A DNA stretch of 7,366 nt. Origin: CAYVTV01 sp964454295. Its GTDB lineage: Bacteria; Bacteroidota; Bacteroidia; Bacteroidales; GCA-2748055. The stretch's first letter is position 1; each line of letters begins with the position of its first letter. Both the position numbers and the translations under genes were made by a program. Shown piece by piece: positions 6,116 to 7,366 of the stretch. The notes beneath the pieces were generated by a model. That model saw nothing but the letters and a program-made list of their open reading frames with translations. It had not been told where the DNA came from and made no database searches. Location of the stretch: the NCBI GenBank assembly GCA_964454295.1, contig CAYVTV010000210.1:1-7366 (forward strand), written 5' to 3'.

Positions 6116-6249
6116 AATAGTTCGTTAAATTAAAATAAAACGTAAAGGCGCAAAGGCGCAATATATTGATTATTAACAACATAAGCAATTTGTAAATTGG
6201 CTGTTAAAATATTCATTATCAACGCAATATAAAAGTTTAACGAACTATT
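6116..6249. mobile_element. MITE-like element with 14-bp perfect terminal inverted repeats
   Basis: AATAGTTCGTTAAA at 6116-6129 is the exact reverse complement of TTTAACGAACTATT at 6236-6249, enclosing 106 bp. Inside is a nested structure: TTAACA (6173-6178) pairs with TGTTAA (6202-6207), and within it CAATTT (6186-6191) pairs with AAATTG (6194-6199). CGCAATATA occurs as a direct repeat at 6157-6165 and 6223-6231. No reading frame of note is present. If the TA pair within each arm is taken as a target duplication, the remaining 10-bp arms start GTTCG, as in a small non-autonomous element moved by a TA-targeting transposase. The palindromic arms make that reading ambiguous. It occupies most of the 216-bp batC-batD gap, where these operons are normally tight. 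An alternative is a native regulatory structure controlling batD. Confidence 0.5.
6144..6159. repeat. Tandem duplication of AAAGGCGC
   Basis: Two head-to-tail copies of the 8-mer AAAGGCGC (6144-6151 and 6152-6159) lie inside the element between batC and batD. The pattern CGnAAAGGCGCAAAGGCGCAA resembles GC-rich CGCAAAGGCG-type tandem stretches that, from memory, recur in non-coding DNA of many Bacteroidetes. It is much more GC-rich than the surrounding sequence, which suggests it came with an inserted repeat. Confidence 0.55.
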
Positions 6250-6300
6250 AATTTAAAATTTTGCAACAATATTATAACATATCCGAACCGGACTGTAAAA

Positions 6301-6984
6301 TTACCAATCTTTTTCATTTGGAGCAGACATGGCTTTAGCTTTTTCCCTGTCCACTTTTTCTTTCACCTGTTCTTCCTTTTCTTCAAGGGCTTGTAATATT
6401 CTTTCAATTTCTTCACGGCTAAGGTTTTTAGTATCCATCGATTCATTTTCTCCATCCTGATTACTATCAGCCTGTTGTTCCCGGTTTTGTTCCTTCTGAT
6501 CCTCATCTTCATCCTGTTGGTCTTGTTGCTGATTCTGGTCCTGGTTTTGCTGTTGCTCCTGCAGTTGAGCCAATGCCCAGGCCAGGTTATACCGGGCGTC
6601 TTCGTCATCCGGGTGTAACTTTAAGGCATTTTTATATGCATCGATACTCTTCTGGTATTCTTTTGATTTAAGATATGTATTTCCGATGTTATAATACAAG
6701 TCAGCTTTACGGTTTTCGGAAATATCTTTGTTCAGAAGGTTCATGTATTTATCGGCAGCATCGGCAGGTTTATCCTGTTTATACAAGGCATTTCCGGTGT
6801 TGTAGCCAGCTTCAAAAGAAGAGCTGTTCAGATCCAGGGCTTTTCTGAAATTAAGTTCAGCTTCTTCAAATTTATTTTCATTATACTCTTTCACGCCTTT
6901 GCGTATATATTTTCTTTCCTCCTGTGCAATAGTTTGAACGGAGAACAGGATCAATGATAATATGCTCAGGGAAAAATATTTCAT
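6301..6984 (-). CDS. batC: BatC: periplasmic TPR protein
   Basis: The 227-residue product begins with a clear signal peptide (MKYFSLSILSLILFSVQTIA, cleavage likely after Ala20). Tetratricopeptide repeats cover about 24-138, with visible units AELNFRKALDLNSSSFEA, YNTGNALYKQDKPADAADKY, YYNIGNTYLKSKEYQKSI and YKNALKLHPDDEDARYNLA. A highly polar tract rich in Gln, Asp, Glu and Asn occupies about 141-183. A charged helix (LSREEIERILQALEEKEEQV) at 188-207 follows, and the protein ends in EKDW, an ending common in BatC. It is predicted to be exported and to bind other Bat proteins through the TPRs. The ATG lies one base after the batB stop, so the two are certainly in one unit and probably coupled. 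After its stop at 6301 there is no strong terminator, only a 4-bp GC stem at 6282-6292. Confidence 0.93.
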   Translation of the reverse strand: MKYFSLSILSLILFSVQTIAQEERKYIRKGVKEYNENKFEEAELNFRKALDLNSSSFEAGYNTGNALYKQDKPADAADKYMNLLNKDISENRKADLYYNIGNTYLKSKEYQKSIDAYKNALKLHPDDEDARYNLAWALAQLQEQQQNQDQNQQQDQQDEDEDQKEQNREQQADSNQDGENESMDTKNLSREEIERILQALEEKEEQVKEKVDREKAKAMSAPNEKDW

Positions 6985-6985
6985 T

Positions 6986-7366
6986 TCAATTAAAAATTTT
7001 AAGGTTTAAGAGCCATTTAGTTTTTCCGTCGTTAATAAACATTTCAAGCACGATAAGCAGCAATGCAAAGCCCAGGAAATACTGGAATTTTTCGTCATAC
7101 TGGGCAAATGTTTTCGTTTTAAACTCCTGTTTTTCCATCTCATCCAGTCTTCTGATGAGGCGGAAAAGGCCGGTAGGATCGTTTCCTGAACGGATATAAT
7201 ATCCGCCGGTTATTGACGAGATATTTTTAAGGGTATTTTCATCGAGTTTACTCACTATTACATTTCCCTGTCTGTCTCTGCGAAAGTCAGAACTTCCGGA
7301 GGATAAAGGTATGGGCACACCATCAGGATTTCCGATTCCGAATGTATGAACAACTATACCCTGATT
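6986..7366 (-). CDS. batB: BatB: VWA-domain membrane protein, C-terminal part
   Basis: Only the last 126 codons are visible; the gene continues past the right edge. The frame is open to base 7366, so a GTG at 7318 is internal, not a start. The visible part begins in the late VWA (von Willebrand factor A) fold with VVHTFGIGNPDGVPIPL, continues through a RRDRQGNVIVSKLDE strand-turn and TGGYYIRSG, then FRLIRRLDEMEKQEF. It ends in a transmembrane helix at about residues 94-111 of the visible part (FQYFLGFALLLIVLEMFI) and a short cytoplasmic tail. The GNPDGVPIP and DRQGN features, together with the directly following batC, favour BatB over BatA. The metal-binding MIDAS motif (DxSxS) would be upstream, outside the window. 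BatB is predicted to be an inner-membrane protein with its VWA domain in the periplasm or cytoplasm, partnering BatA and the TPR proteins. Confidence 0.92.
   Translation of the reverse strand, partial: NQGIVVHTFGIGNPDGVPIPLSSGSSDFRRDRQGNVIVSKLDENTLKNISSITGGYYIRSGNDPTGLFRLIRRLDEMEKQEFKTKTFAQYDEKFQYFLGFALLLIVLEMFINDGKTKWLLNLKIFN

Noticed and set aside
6137..6144. Minus-strand TACGTTTT as a -7 promoter element for batD
   Set aside because: It matches seven of eight consensus positions but has no -33 partner at suitable spacing and lies inside the repeat element. It is too weak to annotate.
6282..6292. Stem TCCG-AAC-CGGA after batC as a terminator
   Set aside because: Only four base pairs and no T tract follows on the minus strand.
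6363..6608. 81-residue leftward frame within batC
   Set aside because: It is an out-of-frame reading of the Gln/Asp/Glu-rich tract of batC, where repetitive codons keep other frames open.
7316..7318. GTG at 7318 as start of a 110-residue protein
   Set aside because: The same frame is open to the window edge and the upstream residues (VVHTFGIGNPDG) continue the VWA fold. This is the middle of batB.

Overview
The window looks like a chromosomal stretch from an anaerobic or microaerophilic member of the Bacteroidetes, probably Bacteroidales or Marinilabiliales. The evidence is the Bacteroidetes-type batB-C-D-E gene order, the AT-rich intergenic DNA, the lack of clear Shine-Dalgarno sequences before the starts, and one -7 promoter element of the TAnnTTTG type. 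The taxonomic placement is inferred from family knowledge, not from a marker gene.

Most of the window is one long leftward (minus-strand) gene train. Reading from the right edge it runs: batB (3' part only), batC, a 216-bp gap, batD, batE, then three sulfur-assimilation genes. These three are a DUF39/HcyS homocysteine-biosynthesis protein, a NIL-domain 2[4Fe-4S] ferredoxin, and a UPF0280/COG2122 ApbE-like protein. Apart from the batC-batD gap, every junction is 7 bp or less or overlaps (1-nt gap, 4-nt gap, 7-nt gap, ATGA, TGATG). The Bat proteins are predicted to form an envelope-associated VWA/TPR complex, linked historically to aerotolerance in Bacteroides. The three sulfur genes match the set that makes homocysteine directly from aspartate semialdehyde and sulfide in methanogens and other anaerobes.

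The train ends at 1138, where it meets a rightward acylphosphatase gene. The two convergent genes share 6 bp and both stop codons lie in a small palindrome. Left of acyP is a 325-bp non-coding region (537-861) with several inverted repeats. One 7-bp stem there, followed by nine T on the minus strand, could be the real end of the leftward transcript. At the left edge is the 5' part of a leftward serine-hydrolase (class C beta-lactamase family) gene with a catalytic SxxK motif.

The most unusual non-coding feature is at 6116-6249, between batC and batD. It is about 134 bp, bounded by a perfect 14-bp inverted repeat, and contains nested smaller repeats plus an AAAGGCGC tandem duplication. It looks like a MITE or another small folded repeat inserted in an otherwise compact operon. 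No known RNA gene, CRISPR array or complete transposase gene was seen.
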